Shown piece after piece: positions 1 to 9,191 of a stretch of 64,000 bases of DNA. The stretch covers positions 124,001-188,000 of the forward strand of contig CAZOAJ010000001.1 in assembly GCA_964577935.1 (NCBI GenBank). The letters run 5' to 3'. The stretch comes from JABDGV01 sp964577935 (GTDB lineage: Bacteria > Chlamydiota > Chlamydiia > Chlamydiales > FEN-1388). The first letter of the stretch is position 1. Every line of letters begins with the position of its first letter. A program made the position numbers and the translations under genes. The notes below the pieces were generated by a model, which worked only from the letters and a program-made list of their open reading frames with translations, was not told where the DNA came from and did no database searches.

Positions 1-945
1 ATTGCCTGCATGAATTGCGCGTGCTAAGGGAGGGAGGAGTGCGCCAGAGAGTGCGATACCGAAAAGTGCTAGAGGAAGCTGCTGGAGTCTTATTCCATAC
101 CAGAGCTGGGCTGGACCTTCTGGATCTGCTGCCCGGGCGTAGAGGGCATCAACGGCATTATTAATTTGAGATGCACCAACGCCGACAATCCCAAGAAGAA
201 GAGGCCAGAATAGTTTTTTGACGGTCGGAGAAAGTAATTGAATACCGGAAAGAATATGGCCATGGAGAGCTTTTCGTGTATGGTGGATGGTTTGGCTTTG
301 AGTAATCCACCATTGAAGAACACACCCTAATACGATCGAGATTGCCAAATAGGGCATTGCTTTTTCAGGGTTATGACCATGAAGGATTAAAGCAGCAATT
401 GAGATAAGAATATTAAACCCGCAAGGCGCAATTCCTACGGTAAAATAATGCCTTTGGCATTGCAAAAGGGATGCATTAAGCCCAAACAAGCAAATAGGAA
501 GAAGGCTTGGCAGTAAAATAATCGTCAAAAAAACTATTTCGTAGTTGCCAGGGGAATAATCAAATATCTTGAGCGAAAGTCCAAGCAACAACATTCCTAT
601 AGTGATAAACCCTATAAGAAAGATTGTCAGAAGAGCAGAAACATCTCTAAAAAATCGAAACGCAGATTCTTCATCATCTTTTCTAGCCTCTTCAAAAAGA
701 GGAATAAAAGCCGACTGAAGAGCTCCTTCGCCAAAAAGCCTTCTACATACATGGGAAAGTCGAAATGCGACGAAAAGGGCGGCTAATGATTCATTTGTGC
801 CAAAAGAGAACGCCAGGATAATATCACGAATCATTCCTGAAACACGACTCAAAGCCGTGCCAGATAAAAAGCGCATTGCAGATGAAGTTATTGAGTGGAT
901 GGTGTCAGAGATTCCTCGATGAGGAGAGGGCTGAGTATGAGACAA
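1..945 (-). CDS. murJ: Lipid II flippase MurJ (MviN), 3' part beyond window
   Basis: The minus frame reads through the left edge, so the C-terminus is missing. It encodes a polytopic membrane protein of the MOP/MviN family, which flips lipid II across the inner membrane for peptidoglycan synthesis. The first helix carries the family signature SGTALSRVSGMIRDIILAF, followed by FGEGALQSAFIPLFEEA. The start is uncertain. A TTG at 945 follows AAGGA with 6 bases spacing and gives a 23-residue hydrophilic leader; an internal ATG at 876 begins just before the signature. An in-frame stop at 957-955 limits any longer start. The gene is divergent from the next one, and its proximity to nfo matches C. 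trachomatis CT624-CT625. Confidence 0.9.
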   Translation of the reverse strand, partial: MSHTQPSPHRGISDTIHSITSSAMRFLSGTALSRVSGMIRDIILAFSFGTNESLAALFVAFRLSHVCRRLFGEGALQSAFIPLFEEARKDDEESAFRFFRDVSALLTIFLIGFITIGMLLLGLSLKIFDYSPGNYEIVFLTIILLPSLLPICLFGLNASLLQCQRHYFTVGIAPCGFNILISIAALILHGHNPEKAMPYLAISIVLGCVLQWWITQSQTIHHTRKALHGHILSGIQLLSPTVKKLFWPLLLGIVGVGASQINNAVDALYARAADPEGPAQLWYGIRLQQLPLALFGIALSGALLPPLARAIHAGN

Positions 946-996
946 AGGTGATCCTTACGTATAATATCTTTACATTCTATCAAGCGAGCCAAAAAA

Positions 997-2385
997 ATGC
1001 GTATTTCAGAATTATATTCTTTAGCGAAGGAAGAAGAGCGACTCAGTTTGATCGATACAATTCAAACGCATTCCGAAAAATATCTCCATGACAACACTTC
1101 AATAGATTCTTCATTAGCTTTTCAGATCGCAGCAATTCTTGAGGCAAAACGAGATTCACAAACCAAACTCTTGCTTGTTTTTTCACTTTTGAGGAAATTT
1201 TATCTCTCCGAATTTTACAAGAAACATAAAACGGACGAAGGGATTACAGATATTGGTTGTGCACATACACTTGCACTTGCTCCACTCCTTGAAACAAACC
1301 CTTGGAAATCATTTTTTGGATTGATTCAGCCGAATTTAAGTGGATCTTTATCTGAAAAAATACAAAAAAAAAGAGCTCATCTTTTGGAAAATGGAGCTCA
1401 TCAGAAGGGGCATTCGTGGAAGTATATGCTCTTGAATCCAGATGTCCTCTTGCATGCCTTCAGGAGTCATCCTATTGGGCATGCTTTGCTTGGTTGGATT
1501 TGGCCCTATGATCCAAGGCTTGCAGAAAACTACCCCTCTCTTCTCCTCAGAGAGGAAGAAAAACTGTATCATGCTATCACGCCTACGCCAACAATAGGAG
1601 TTAATCCAAGTCTTGAGGCTCTTGCCATCATTCAAGCTATTGAGAATAGGCAAAAGGGGAGGGCTAAGGGGCGGGCTGTTGATTATAAAAAAAATGTGAA
1701 GGGATGGGTGTATATAAATCTACAAAGCCTTCACAAGGAGATTGAGCGTAGACGTTCTCTGTCCCTGATGTCGTTGAATAGTTCCTTTCCGGAACAGTTT
1801 TTTGGGATAACTTTGGATGTAAATTCATCATTTTATCGGTATTATCAGGAAGAATCCTTTTCAAACTCATTCAAAGAGCGTATTCATCAATGGCTCTTCG
1901 ACCCGCTCAATTATACCCTTTCCTCTCAGGGTCATTATTTTCCAATCGCTGAAAAAGAGAGGCCTGAATGGGAAGAGCGTCTGAGAATTCTTTCAGAAGA
2001 GGCATTTTATCTGATTAATACAGGGACAGAGCTTGAAAAGCAAAGTGCGTATAAAGAGCTTATGCTCCTTATGATTGTTCGCGCATGGCAGGGAAAAATC
2101 TTTCGTGCGCTTTCCTCGCGCTCGGATCAAATAGAACTTCTTTCAACGATCGCGTGTAAGGAATGTATTGACCGAGGAGGTAAGCTTAATGCTTCTTTGC
2201 TTTGGGCGTTAGATCCATCTATTGACGAAGAAGTTGAGAAAAAAGTGATTGCTCTTTTTTATGGAAGAGCTCTCTTGGCACGAAAGCGTATGATTCAACC
2301 TCATAGGTCAGATTCATTTATGGATCTTGTTAATGTGGTTCCAAGAATGCAAGTTCGTGATTTTTGCAATAGAGCTTTTGCATAA
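997..2385 (+). CDS. Hypothetical protein, 462 aa
   Basis: I do not recognise this protein. It is soluble-looking, with no signal peptide or membrane span. It is rich in helices and has many Leu, Glu and Arg residues. A middle segment, roughly residues 110-240, has aromatic motifs such as HPIGHALLGWIWPYDPRL and a basic patch RQKGRAKGRAVDYKK. The ATG at 997 follows a short A-run without a strong ribosome binding site. It lies between divergent murJ and downstream nfo. In C. trachomatis murJ and nfo are neighbours, so this gene looks inserted into a conserved chlamydial pair. The long open frame and the absence of an alternative in other frames make it a real gene. Confidence 0.7.
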   Translation: MRISELYSLAKEEERLSLIDTIQTHSEKYLHDNTSIDSSLAFQIAAILEAKRDSQTKLLLVFSLLRKFYLSEFYKKHKTDEGITDIGCAHTLALAPLLETNPWKSFFGLIQPNLSGSLSEKIQKKRAHLLENGAHQKGHSWKYMLLNPDVLLHAFRSHPIGHALLGWIWPYDPRLAENYPSLLLREEEKLYHAITPTPTIGVNPSLEALAIIQAIENRQKGRAKGRAVDYKKNVKGWVYINLQSLHKEIERRRSLSLMSLNSSFPEQFFGITLDVNSSFYRYYQEESFSNSFKERIHQWLFDPLNYTLSSQGHYFPIAEKERPEWEERLRILSEEAFYLINTGTELEKQSAYKELMLLMIVRAWQGKIFRALSSRSDQIELLSTIACKECIDRGGKLNASLLWALDPSIDEEVEKKVIALFYGRALLARKRMIQPHRSDSFMDLVNVVPRMQVRDFCNRAFA

Positions 2386-2427
2386 TCTGAGGTAGTATTC
2401 CCAGATACTGTAATATAGGTACAAGTG

Positions 2428-3291
2428 ATGACCCAACATAAACTATTAATCGGCGCACACACTTCGGCAGCGGGCGGTGTTCAAAATGCTATTTATGAAG
2501 GGGCATCAATAGGAGCTACTACAGTACAGCTCTTTACTGCGAATCAACGCCAGTGGAACTCAAAACCATTAGATGATCAAACAGTGTTAGACTTCAAAAG
2601 GGCCCTAGCTGAGACGGGGCTTTCTTCGATTATGAGTCATGATAGTTACCTGATTAATCTTGGATCTCCAAATCCTGAGATGCTCGAAAAGAGTCGAAAG
2701 GCATTTCGGCAGGAAATAGAGCGCTGTCTGAAACTAGATCTTACCTATATGAATTTTCATCCAGGAGCAGCTCTGGATTCGTCTGTAGAGGTGTGCCTTA
2801 ATACAATTGCCGAGAGCCTTTTAGGGGTAGATGATCTTATCCAGGCCGCGCCGAAAGATTCAAAACTCACGCTCCTTATTGAGACAACTGCAGGCCAAGG
2901 TTCAACTGTTGGGAAAACCTTTGAAGAAATTGGATATTTAATCGGCAGGGTCAAAGGCAAGATCCCAGTTGGAGTCTGTATAGATACATGCCATATATTT
3001 GCCGCAGGATATGATATACGAACCAAAGAGGGACTTGATCGTGTCTTGGATGAATTTGATGCTAAAATCGGCCTTTCATTTCTTAAGGCCTTTCATCTTA
3101 ATGACTCGATGAAGAAATGCGGAAGTCGTGTTGATCGTCATAGTGATTTGGGGAAGGGGGAGATAGGCTTTGAGTGCTTTTCCCATATAATGAAATCGGA
3201 AAGGCTCAGAGATTTGCCCAAATATCTTGAAACGCCGGGCGGCCCTTCAGTTTGGGCTCAGGAAATCTTATGGCTCAAGTCCCAGGCCTGA
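2428..3291 (+). CDS. nfo: Endonuclease IV (apurinic/apyrimidinic endonuclease)
   Basis: Zn-dependent AP endonuclease of base-excision repair that cleaves 5' to abasic sites. The protein is about 287 aa, the usual length. Family motifs are visible: LIGAHTSAAGG near the N-terminus, FHPGAA in the first third, LLIETTAGQGS in the middle, CIDTCHIFAAGYD, and HLNDSMKKCGSRVDRH with the metal-binding His/Asp residues, ending in LETPGG. A GTG three bases earlier (2425) is directly next to the ATG; the ATG is preferred, with AGG 8 bases upstream. It sits next to murJ as in chlamydiae. Confidence 0.95.
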   Translation: MTQHKLLIGAHTSAAGGVQNAIYEGASIGATTVQLFTANQRQWNSKPLDDQTVLDFKRALAETGLSSIMSHDSYLINLGSPNPEMLEKSRKAFRQEIERCLKLDLTYMNFHPGAALDSSVEVCLNTIAESLLGVDDLIQAAPKDSKLTLLIETTAGQGSTVGKTFEEIGYLIGRVKGKIPVGVCIDTCHIFAAGYDIRTKEGLDRVLDEFDAKIGLSFLKAFHLNDSMKKCGSRVDRHSDLGKGEIGFECFSHIMKSERLRDLPKYLETPGGPSVWAQEILWLKSQA

Positions 3292-3401
3292 TTTTGCACC
3301 TCTGGAAATTGCAAGCGTCATCTTGCACTCGCCGATCTTATTTGTGTATATGGGCTCATTGGATATACTATTGGCCATTCTCGTTTTGAAGGAATTTGAA
3401 T

Positions 3402-4802
3402 ATGCGCACAAGAATTAAGTTTTTGATTGATCCCAAGAATGCAGCAACCGTTATTGGTAACGAATTTACGGTCAAAGGGTGGATTAAGACTGTTCGAAAT
3501 CAGAAAAGCGTTACCTTTATTGAGTTAAATGACGGGTCATCTTTTGGAAATATACAAATACTTGCAGATTCGTCCCTTCAAGATTTTGAAGCAATTGGTC
3601 CAAAACTCTCGACCGGCGTTTCTTTATCCGTTACTGGCGTAATTGCTGAAAGCCCAGGTCAGAGCCAGCATCTAGAAATGCGCGCCCAAGAGATTAAAAT
3701 CTTAGGTCTTGCAGATCCTGAGACATATCCACTTCAGAAGAAACGACACTCATTCGAGTTTTTAAGGACTATAGCTCACCTTCGTCCAAGAACAAACACA
3801 TTTGGAGCGGTCGCTCGAGTTCGGAATGCACTTGCGTATGCAACTCATTCATTCTTTCAAAATCGTGGTTTTGTTTACGTAAACACGCCTCTAATAACGT
3901 CTTCAGACTGTGAAGGGGCAGGAGAGATGTTTCAAGTAACCACTCTGGACATCAAGGCTCCTCCTAAAACTCAGTCTGGTGATCTCGATTATACTAAAGA
4001 TTTTTTTGGACGTCCAGCTTACTTAACAGTATCAGGGCAGTTGAATGCTGAAGCCTACGCTTGTTCTTTGTCCGATATATACACTTTTGGGCCTACATTT
4101 AGAGCTGAAAACTCCAATACTTCAAGGCATTTGGCTGAGTTTTGGATGATTGAACCAGAAATGGCATTTGCTGACCTTCAAGATGACATGGAGTGTGCAG
4201 AAAGCTATATTAAATATGTCTTGAAATACGTCTTAGAGACATGTCCGGATGATATGAGCTTTTTTAATCAATATATTGAGCCTGGAGTCATCGAACGACT
4301 CGAAAAGGTTATCAATACTCCCTTTGAACGAGCAAGCTATACCTATGCTGTTCGGATCTTAGAAAAATCGGGCAAGACATTTGAGTTCCCGGTTGGTTGG
4401 GGACTTGATTTGCAGTCGGAACATGAACGTTATCTAACAGAAGAATTCTTTCAAAAACCGGTTATCCTTACCGACTATCCGAAAAAATTAAAAGCCTTTT
4501 ACATGCGTGACAACAGTGATGGAAAAACTGTCGCAGCTATGGATGTTTTAGTTCCTAAGATCGGCGAAATCATTGGTGGAAGTCAAAGAGAGGACCGGAT
4601 CGATGTTTTGGAAGCCAAAATGCGCGATGTAAACCTCGATCCCCAAATTTATTGGTGGTACTTAGAGCTTCGAAAGTATGGTTCTGTTCCTCATGCTGGT
4701 TTTGGAGCAGGTTTCGAACGGCTTGTTCAGTTTACGACTGGTTTAGATAATATTCGTGATGTCATTCCATTCCCGAGGTTTCCAGGAAAGGCGGATTTCT
4801 AA
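3402..4802 (+). CDS. asnS: Asparaginyl-tRNA synthetase
   Basis: Class IIb aminoacyl-tRNA synthetase charging tRNA-Asn directly. An N-terminal OB-fold anticodon-binding domain (about 10-110, GWIKTVRNQKSVTFIELNDG) is followed by the catalytic core. Motif 1 is near NTPLITSSDCEGAGEMF, motif 2 is FRAENSNTSRHLAEFWMIEP, and motif 3 is GFGAGFERLVQ near the C-terminus. GAGEMF favours AsnRS over AspRS. The ATG at 3402 has GAAGGA 8 bases upstream; the in-frame TTG at 3396 lies too close. C. trachomatis makes Asn-tRNA by the GatCAB transamidation route and lacks this gene, so its presence separates this organism from Chlamydia. Confidence 0.93.
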   Translation: MRTRIKFLIDPKNAATVIGNEFTVKGWIKTVRNQKSVTFIELNDGSSFGNIQILADSSLQDFEAIGPKLSTGVSLSVTGVIAESPGQSQHLEMRAQEIKILGLADPETYPLQKKRHSFEFLRTIAHLRPRTNTFGAVARVRNALAYATHSFFQNRGFVYVNTPLITSSDCEGAGEMFQVTTLDIKAPPKTQSGDLDYTKDFFGRPAYLTVSGQLNAEAYACSLSDIYTFGPTFRAENSNTSRHLAEFWMIEPEMAFADLQDDMECAESYIKYVLKYVLETCPDDMSFFNQYIEPGVIERLEKVINTPFERASYTYAVRILEKSGKTFEFPVGWGLDLQSEHERYLTEEFFQKPVILTDYPKKLKAFYMRDNSDGKTVAAMDVLVPKIGEIIGGSQREDRIDVLEAKMRDVNLDPQIYWWYLELRKYGSVPHAGFGAGFERLVQFTTGLDNIRDVIPFPRFPGKADF

Positions 4803-4821
4803 GGGACAGTTTGCCATAAAG

Positions 4822-4846
4822 ACGCATAGAGGTTACCTCTATGCGT
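4822..4846. terminator. Hairpin between convergent asnS and the 4853 gene
   Basis: Perfect 11-bp inverted repeat, 4822-4832 against 4836-4846, with a 3-base loop. It lies in the 50-base gap between two convergent genes and probably terminates both. No strong T-tract follows, so efficiency is unknown. Confidence 0.6.
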
Positions 4847-4852
4847 TAATCC

Positions 4853-7030
4853 TTAAGGGATATTGTTGGAGCAAAAAAGAGACACTTCCGAGAGATTTGT
4901 AAGTGTTTCCAGAGATTTCTTCAAAACATCAAGAGACATTGGCATAAAACAGTCGCTTACTTTTTGCCAGCTGAGATTATGTTGATTCAAGAGGGCGTCT
5001 GTTAATGAATATGGATTTGCCTTTTTGCAGAGTCCTTTTATGAATGTATCTAAAATCATTATTTTTTCATCGTCAGGATCAACCACTTCTGAAGGCGTCT
5101 GTAAGATTCTTTGAATTTTTACAACTAATCCTTCAGCTTCTGGAGTATGACGTACAATTTCTCCATATATTTCCTGAGCTTGAGCGATAACCGGATGAAT
5201 CATGTCATTTATGTGATTCAAGAGGGGTTGATTTTTTTTCAAGAAACAAAACTGTTGATACTGCTTTGAGGTGGTATAAGCAGAATGAATTTCTCCATGT
5301 TTCTTTAGAGATTTCAATAGGTAGGTGATGAGTGTGCAGTTTACTTGCGAAGCCATTTCCTTTTGATCGAGTATTGCACAATTGGCTATATGGATACTTC
5401 TTAACAGGCTCAAACAGCCAGATTGTGGATTCATGAGCGATTTTAAGAGCGTATCGATCCTTTTTTTATAGATACGTGCTGTGTCTATGCTTACTTCGCT
5501 TTGGAGAGCATTGGAGATATCTTGAACCTCTTTTTTTATTCGTGTAAGTTGCTTTTCCCATGTTTGAATGCGTGTATTTAATACACTTGAGTGATAATCA
5601 GCGATCGCCGTTTCGGCAATCTTTTGAACATCAACGGAATCATTTAAAGGGGTCGGAAAGAGCGAATCAGGCAGAAGAGAAACTAAGAGGCGATATCTGC
5701 TCGTATCAGAAAGTAAGGGGATTGTTTTTTTGATATTCTCCGAGGAGTTTAATAACCTAAGAGTCCCCTTAGAAATTGCTAGGAGTTTTGATCTCGCATA
5801 ATGGTTCATCTCTGAATCAGATTTATTAGCGGCTTCAATCGAAAGAGAGATTAATATTTCCTTCGAAATACCGACCAAAGACGATGATAATAGATCTGTG
5901 ATGGCATGTGGGGTATCACAGTAGCTGGTAATAAATTTGACAGTATCGACTGATTTTAAGCTTGTTATGGCTATTTTAACAATTGATAGCTTATGTGGAG
6001 CAGACGACTCTATGTTTTTTAGAAGAAAGATAAGATGATCCACACGGCTTGAAGCAACATCGTTGAAGCGTAGAAATGAATTTACTTTAGGATCGTATGG
6101 AATATTATTTTCGAATTCAGAGAGCAATAAGAGGGCGGCTGATTTTAGCTTTGAACAATCAGCATCAATTAACGTGATTATAGGAAATAATTCTTTGAAA
6201 AATATCGCGGCTGAAGATGGGTTTATCGAAGGTATGGCTTTACATAAAATATAGGGTAATTTTGATGAAGAAGAGATTTTATGGATAAAAGTCTGTTTAT
6301 TGGTTTGTATATGCTCTAGAAGGGCATAAAACTCATTTTTATAGCATTCGAATCTTTTATATGTCTCAGTGTGATTTATGCTTTTTGATATTTTATATAA
6401 TAACGTTTGCGACGTTTTTATGATTTCATATTGAAGAGGAAAATTTTGATTTTTTTCAATTTCGTTAATCTCGATAAGCGCCTTTAAGGTTTCTTCAAGG
6501 GCATAAGAGCTATTGGCTCGATCCTCAGTAAAATCCTCCATTGAAATGAGCTTTAAAATAAGCTCAACGCTTCTTTCTACGATCTGGTCGGGCTGGGCAT
6601 TATGATATTGCTCAACACTCTTTTTAATGCTCAGAAGTTCGCTTGTTAATTCTTCAAGAGTTTCTTCTATTGTTAATGGGTTGAGGAAGTATTTACAGAC
6701 TCTCTCTGAACATCCGATCGAAGTGAGCAGTTCCTCATCAGAAAGGTTTCGATTACCTATTTCTTTAATAAGAATTTTGTTAACGAGAGCATTCGTGTTA
6801 AAATCGCTCTCTTGGGCTAACTCAAGAATCATCAATTGAAGTTCTTTCAGAGAGCATTTTGTAAAGGCTTCTTCTATTTCCGGCTCTGTCATTGATTGAA
6901 TAGAAATGTATGAGATTGTTTCTCCAATGTGTTCTTGGGATTCGTCTTCAATCACAATCGAATCGAACATCTGTGATAGAGATTCTGGTGTTGTAGGTGT
7001 TGTAAGTCTTGCTGGTGTTAAAGATGACAT
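4853..7030 (-). CDS. Large helical hypothetical protein, 725 aa
   Basis: Unrecognised. Almost the entire length is predicted by eye to be alpha-helical, with Leu/Ile/Ser/Glu-rich segments, scattered Cys, no signal peptide and no clear membrane span. The N-terminus is Ser/Thr/Pro-rich (MSSLTPARLTTPTTPESLSQ), the kind of leader often seen in type III secretion substrates. It is the last gene of a minus-strand run (PseB-like, hemA, 7063 gene, this), 32 bases after the previous gene, and follows a protein of similar size and composition. The two may be diverged paralogues. Function unknown; a chlamydia-specific effector or structural protein is one possibility. Confidence 0.75.
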   Translation of the reverse strand: MSSLTPARLTTPTTPESLSQMFDSIVIEDESQEHIGETISYISIQSMTEPEIEEAFTKCSLKELQLMILELAQESDFNTNALVNKILIKEIGNRNLSDEELLTSIGCSERVCKYFLNPLTIEETLEELTSELLSIKKSVEQYHNAQPDQIVERSVELILKLISMEDFTEDRANSSYALEETLKALIEINEIEKNQNFPLQYEIIKTSQTLLYKISKSINHTETYKRFECYKNEFYALLEHIQTNKQTFIHKISSSSKLPYILCKAIPSINPSSAAIFFKELFPIITLIDADCSKLKSAALLLLSEFENNIPYDPKVNSFLRFNDVASSRVDHLIFLLKNIESSAPHKLSIVKIAITSLKSVDTVKFITSYCDTPHAITDLLSSSLVGISKEILISLSIEAANKSDSEMNHYARSKLLAISKGTLRLLNSSENIKKTIPLLSDTSRYRLLVSLLPDSLFPTPLNDSVDVQKIAETAIADYHSSVLNTRIQTWEKQLTRIKKEVQDISNALQSEVSIDTARIYKKRIDTLLKSLMNPQSGCLSLLRSIHIANCAILDQKEMASQVNCTLITYLLKSLKKHGEIHSAYTTSKQYQQFCFLKKNQPLLNHINDMIHPVIAQAQEIYGEIVRHTPEAEGLVVKIQRILQTPSEVVDPDDEKIMILDTFIKGLCKKANPYSLTDALLNQHNLSWQKVSDCFMPMSLDVLKKSLETLTNLSEVSLFCSNNIP

Positions 7031-7062
7031 ACGCTTTCAATTGATGAGTTGTTGATTAATTC

Positions 7063-9174
7063 TTAAAAAATATTTTTATTATTTAGTTTTGAAAGAATTT
7101 TCTTAAGTATACCGAGCGTAGGTTGAATGTACTTCCTATGTTCATGCCATAATGTACAAAACTCGTATGCAGGATGTTTTAGGAGCCATTCATGAACGTT
7201 TGAAAAATTGCAGTTGTAGTCGTCGATTTCTCTCTGTTCTTGATTGGTATATAAATCCTTTTCGAACTTCGTTTGAGATTGTTCTAGCACATACATCTCA
7301 ATTGATTGTACTTGGCGCCAAATTGGCAGGACTTCTTGTTTCCCAATAGAATTCATTTTTTTTAGGGCAAGATATTGGTCCTGTAAATTCCCGAGTAGCC
7401 CAAATTCGCACTTAAATCTTTTCTGCAAAGTTTCATCTGAAACAGCTTTTTCAAGCATAAAAAGCGGTCCGCTTAAAAAATTGATAATACATATCTCTGC
7501 AAGATTTCTTTCTTCATCAGAGGGAGCAAGTGGTAAAAGATGCTCGAGAAGGTTTTTGATTTCATCACTAGAAAGATCATTCAGAATCTTCATGAGGTAT
7601 GCGTACTCGAGATATTTCGTGCATTCACCTAGGAATGGGATAATATTTTCTCCAAGATCGCTAGAAAGTTCATCTGAATTGGTTATCAGGACAAGGGCTG
7701 TTGAAAGCTGTACTTTCCCATTTTTTGTGGAAGCTAATATTTCAAGAGCTGTTTTTAGGTTTTTTTGGTGCTTATAAGAGCCTATGCAATAATCCGCGAG
7801 CAAATGTATTGGTAAATTTAGCAGTAAGTCGTTTCCATTCTCCACGGGATTTTCGGTGCGTATTGAGCAGCTAAAGATAGAATCAAACAGAGCAAAGAAG
7901 TGATGCTTGTAACTACTTTGTTTGGAAATAGCTGTATTTGACAAAACTTCATTGCCCTCAACGTGAGCGACAAGCTTTTGAAGTATATTTCTGATGACCT
8001 CTTTCCCCTTAGATGGATAAAAACGAGGATCGAATATTTGGGTCAAAATCTGATTAAGTATTTTAGATCGGTTTACGGCTGCAATTTTGAGATCTGTTTC
8101 TATCGAATGAGCATGGAGTGCGCATGTAACATAGTTTTCGGGAAATGTTGGAGAAAGAATTGCTTTTGCATGTGCATCAATCGAAATATCGAACTGTGGA
8201 TTTGACCCCAGGACTTCCAATGCTTCAGCGTAATTGATGAGTTCTTTGAATTGTTTTAGATAACTATCTACAAGAGATTCAAGTTTTCGAAGAGAGTCTG
8301 AGCTTATCTGAAATTTACTAAGAATCTGCTTAAAATAGACAGAAATTAAGACAATTTCGTTATAACCCTCTTTGATAAATTTTTTATATTCATGGGCGCA
8401 AACAATGCCTAAATCTAATGAAATCACATTTAAGAGACTCATAGAACATTGAGCTTTCTGTGACCCCTCAGGAAAGGCAATATTTGCGATCGTTGCTGCA
8501 TCTTTAATTACAGATGCAATCTGAGAGATTGAACAAGGCTTATTTGGTGCTATGAGTGAAGAAAGTGAATATGATGCTCCTAAAAGATATATGAGATCTT
8601 CAGGCGGCAACAGAATGAGCGCATCAAAAGCTTGGTTTACAAATACTTGATGTAAAAGCGCTGTTCTACTTGGCAGTGAATCATCGCAAGGTATTGCTTT
8701 GATAAAAGTAGACTTTTTTAAAATCTGAAGCGCTTCAGATAGAAATTGGCAGGGCTTATAACGAAGCATACAAGCATAATCGAAGAGTAAACAGAGCTCT
8801 TGAGGACGACCTTGCGGATTAGAAATACATATCTCTTGAACGCATATGAGAACTATTTCTTGAGGAAGAGGAGGGAGCCTGTGGATCTCAGATTTTTGCG
8901 ACACAAGGAAATCACGTATAATGTTCCAGCATTCTTTTGCCGTCTTGAATCTGGTCGGGATATCGTTTGTTTTTTGAAATATGTCTATGTGCTGCGAGAG
9001 TTGTTGAATTGAAAATTCAATCGATTTGTGATGAAAGGGCTCTTCAAGATGTAGTTGACTAAATACTGTTTCAAGACTATCTAAAGAGGAATCATCTTCT
9101 GGTTGGGATTGATTTTGAATTAGCGAATAATTGTGAAGATGGTATTGCGGAATACTATTTTGTAATGGATTCAT
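7063..9174 (-). CDS. Large helical hypothetical protein, 703 aa
   Basis: Unrecognised. It has a polar N-terminus (MNPLQNSIPQYHLHNYSLIQ) with an acidic SQPEDDSSLDSLETVFSQLH segment, then about 600 residues of helical, HEAT/ARM-like composition with short leucine-rich stretches. There is no signal peptide or membrane helix. It starts 17 bases downstream of the hemA stop on the same strand, so co-transcription is likely. Size and composition resemble the next gene, and the C-terminal segments share a weak FCxL pattern (AYEFCTLWHEHRKYIQP here against QQFCFLKKNQPLLNHI there). I regard that resemblance as suggestive only. Confidence 0.75.
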   Translation of the reverse strand: MNPLQNSIPQYHLHNYSLIQNQSQPEDDSSLDSLETVFSQLHLEEPFHHKSIEFSIQQLSQHIDIFQKTNDIPTRFKTAKECWNIIRDFLVSQKSEIHRLPPLPQEIVLICVQEICISNPQGRPQELCLLFDYACMLRYKPCQFLSEALQILKKSTFIKAIPCDDSLPSRTALLHQVFVNQAFDALILLPPEDLIYLLGASYSLSSLIAPNKPCSISQIASVIKDAATIANIAFPEGSQKAQCSMSLLNVISLDLGIVCAHEYKKFIKEGYNEIVLISVYFKQILSKFQISSDSLRKLESLVDSYLKQFKELINYAEALEVLGSNPQFDISIDAHAKAILSPTFPENYVTCALHAHSIETDLKIAAVNRSKILNQILTQIFDPRFYPSKGKEVIRNILQKLVAHVEGNEVLSNTAISKQSSYKHHFFALFDSIFSCSIRTENPVENGNDLLLNLPIHLLADYCIGSYKHQKNLKTALEILASTKNGKVQLSTALVLITNSDELSSDLGENIIPFLGECTKYLEYAYLMKILNDLSSDEIKNLLEHLLPLAPSDEERNLAEICIINFLSGPLFMLEKAVSDETLQKRFKCEFGLLGNLQDQYLALKKMNSIGKQEVLPIWRQVQSIEMYVLEQSQTKFEKDLYTNQEQREIDDYNCNFSNVHEWLLKHPAYEFCTLWHEHRKYIQPTLGILKKILSKLNNKNIF

Positions 9175-9191
9175 ACTGCTCAGAGATTTAT

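Noticed and set aside
90..323. 77-codon minus-strand frame
   Set aside because: It lies out of frame inside murJ; the murJ frame gives recognisable membrane helices.
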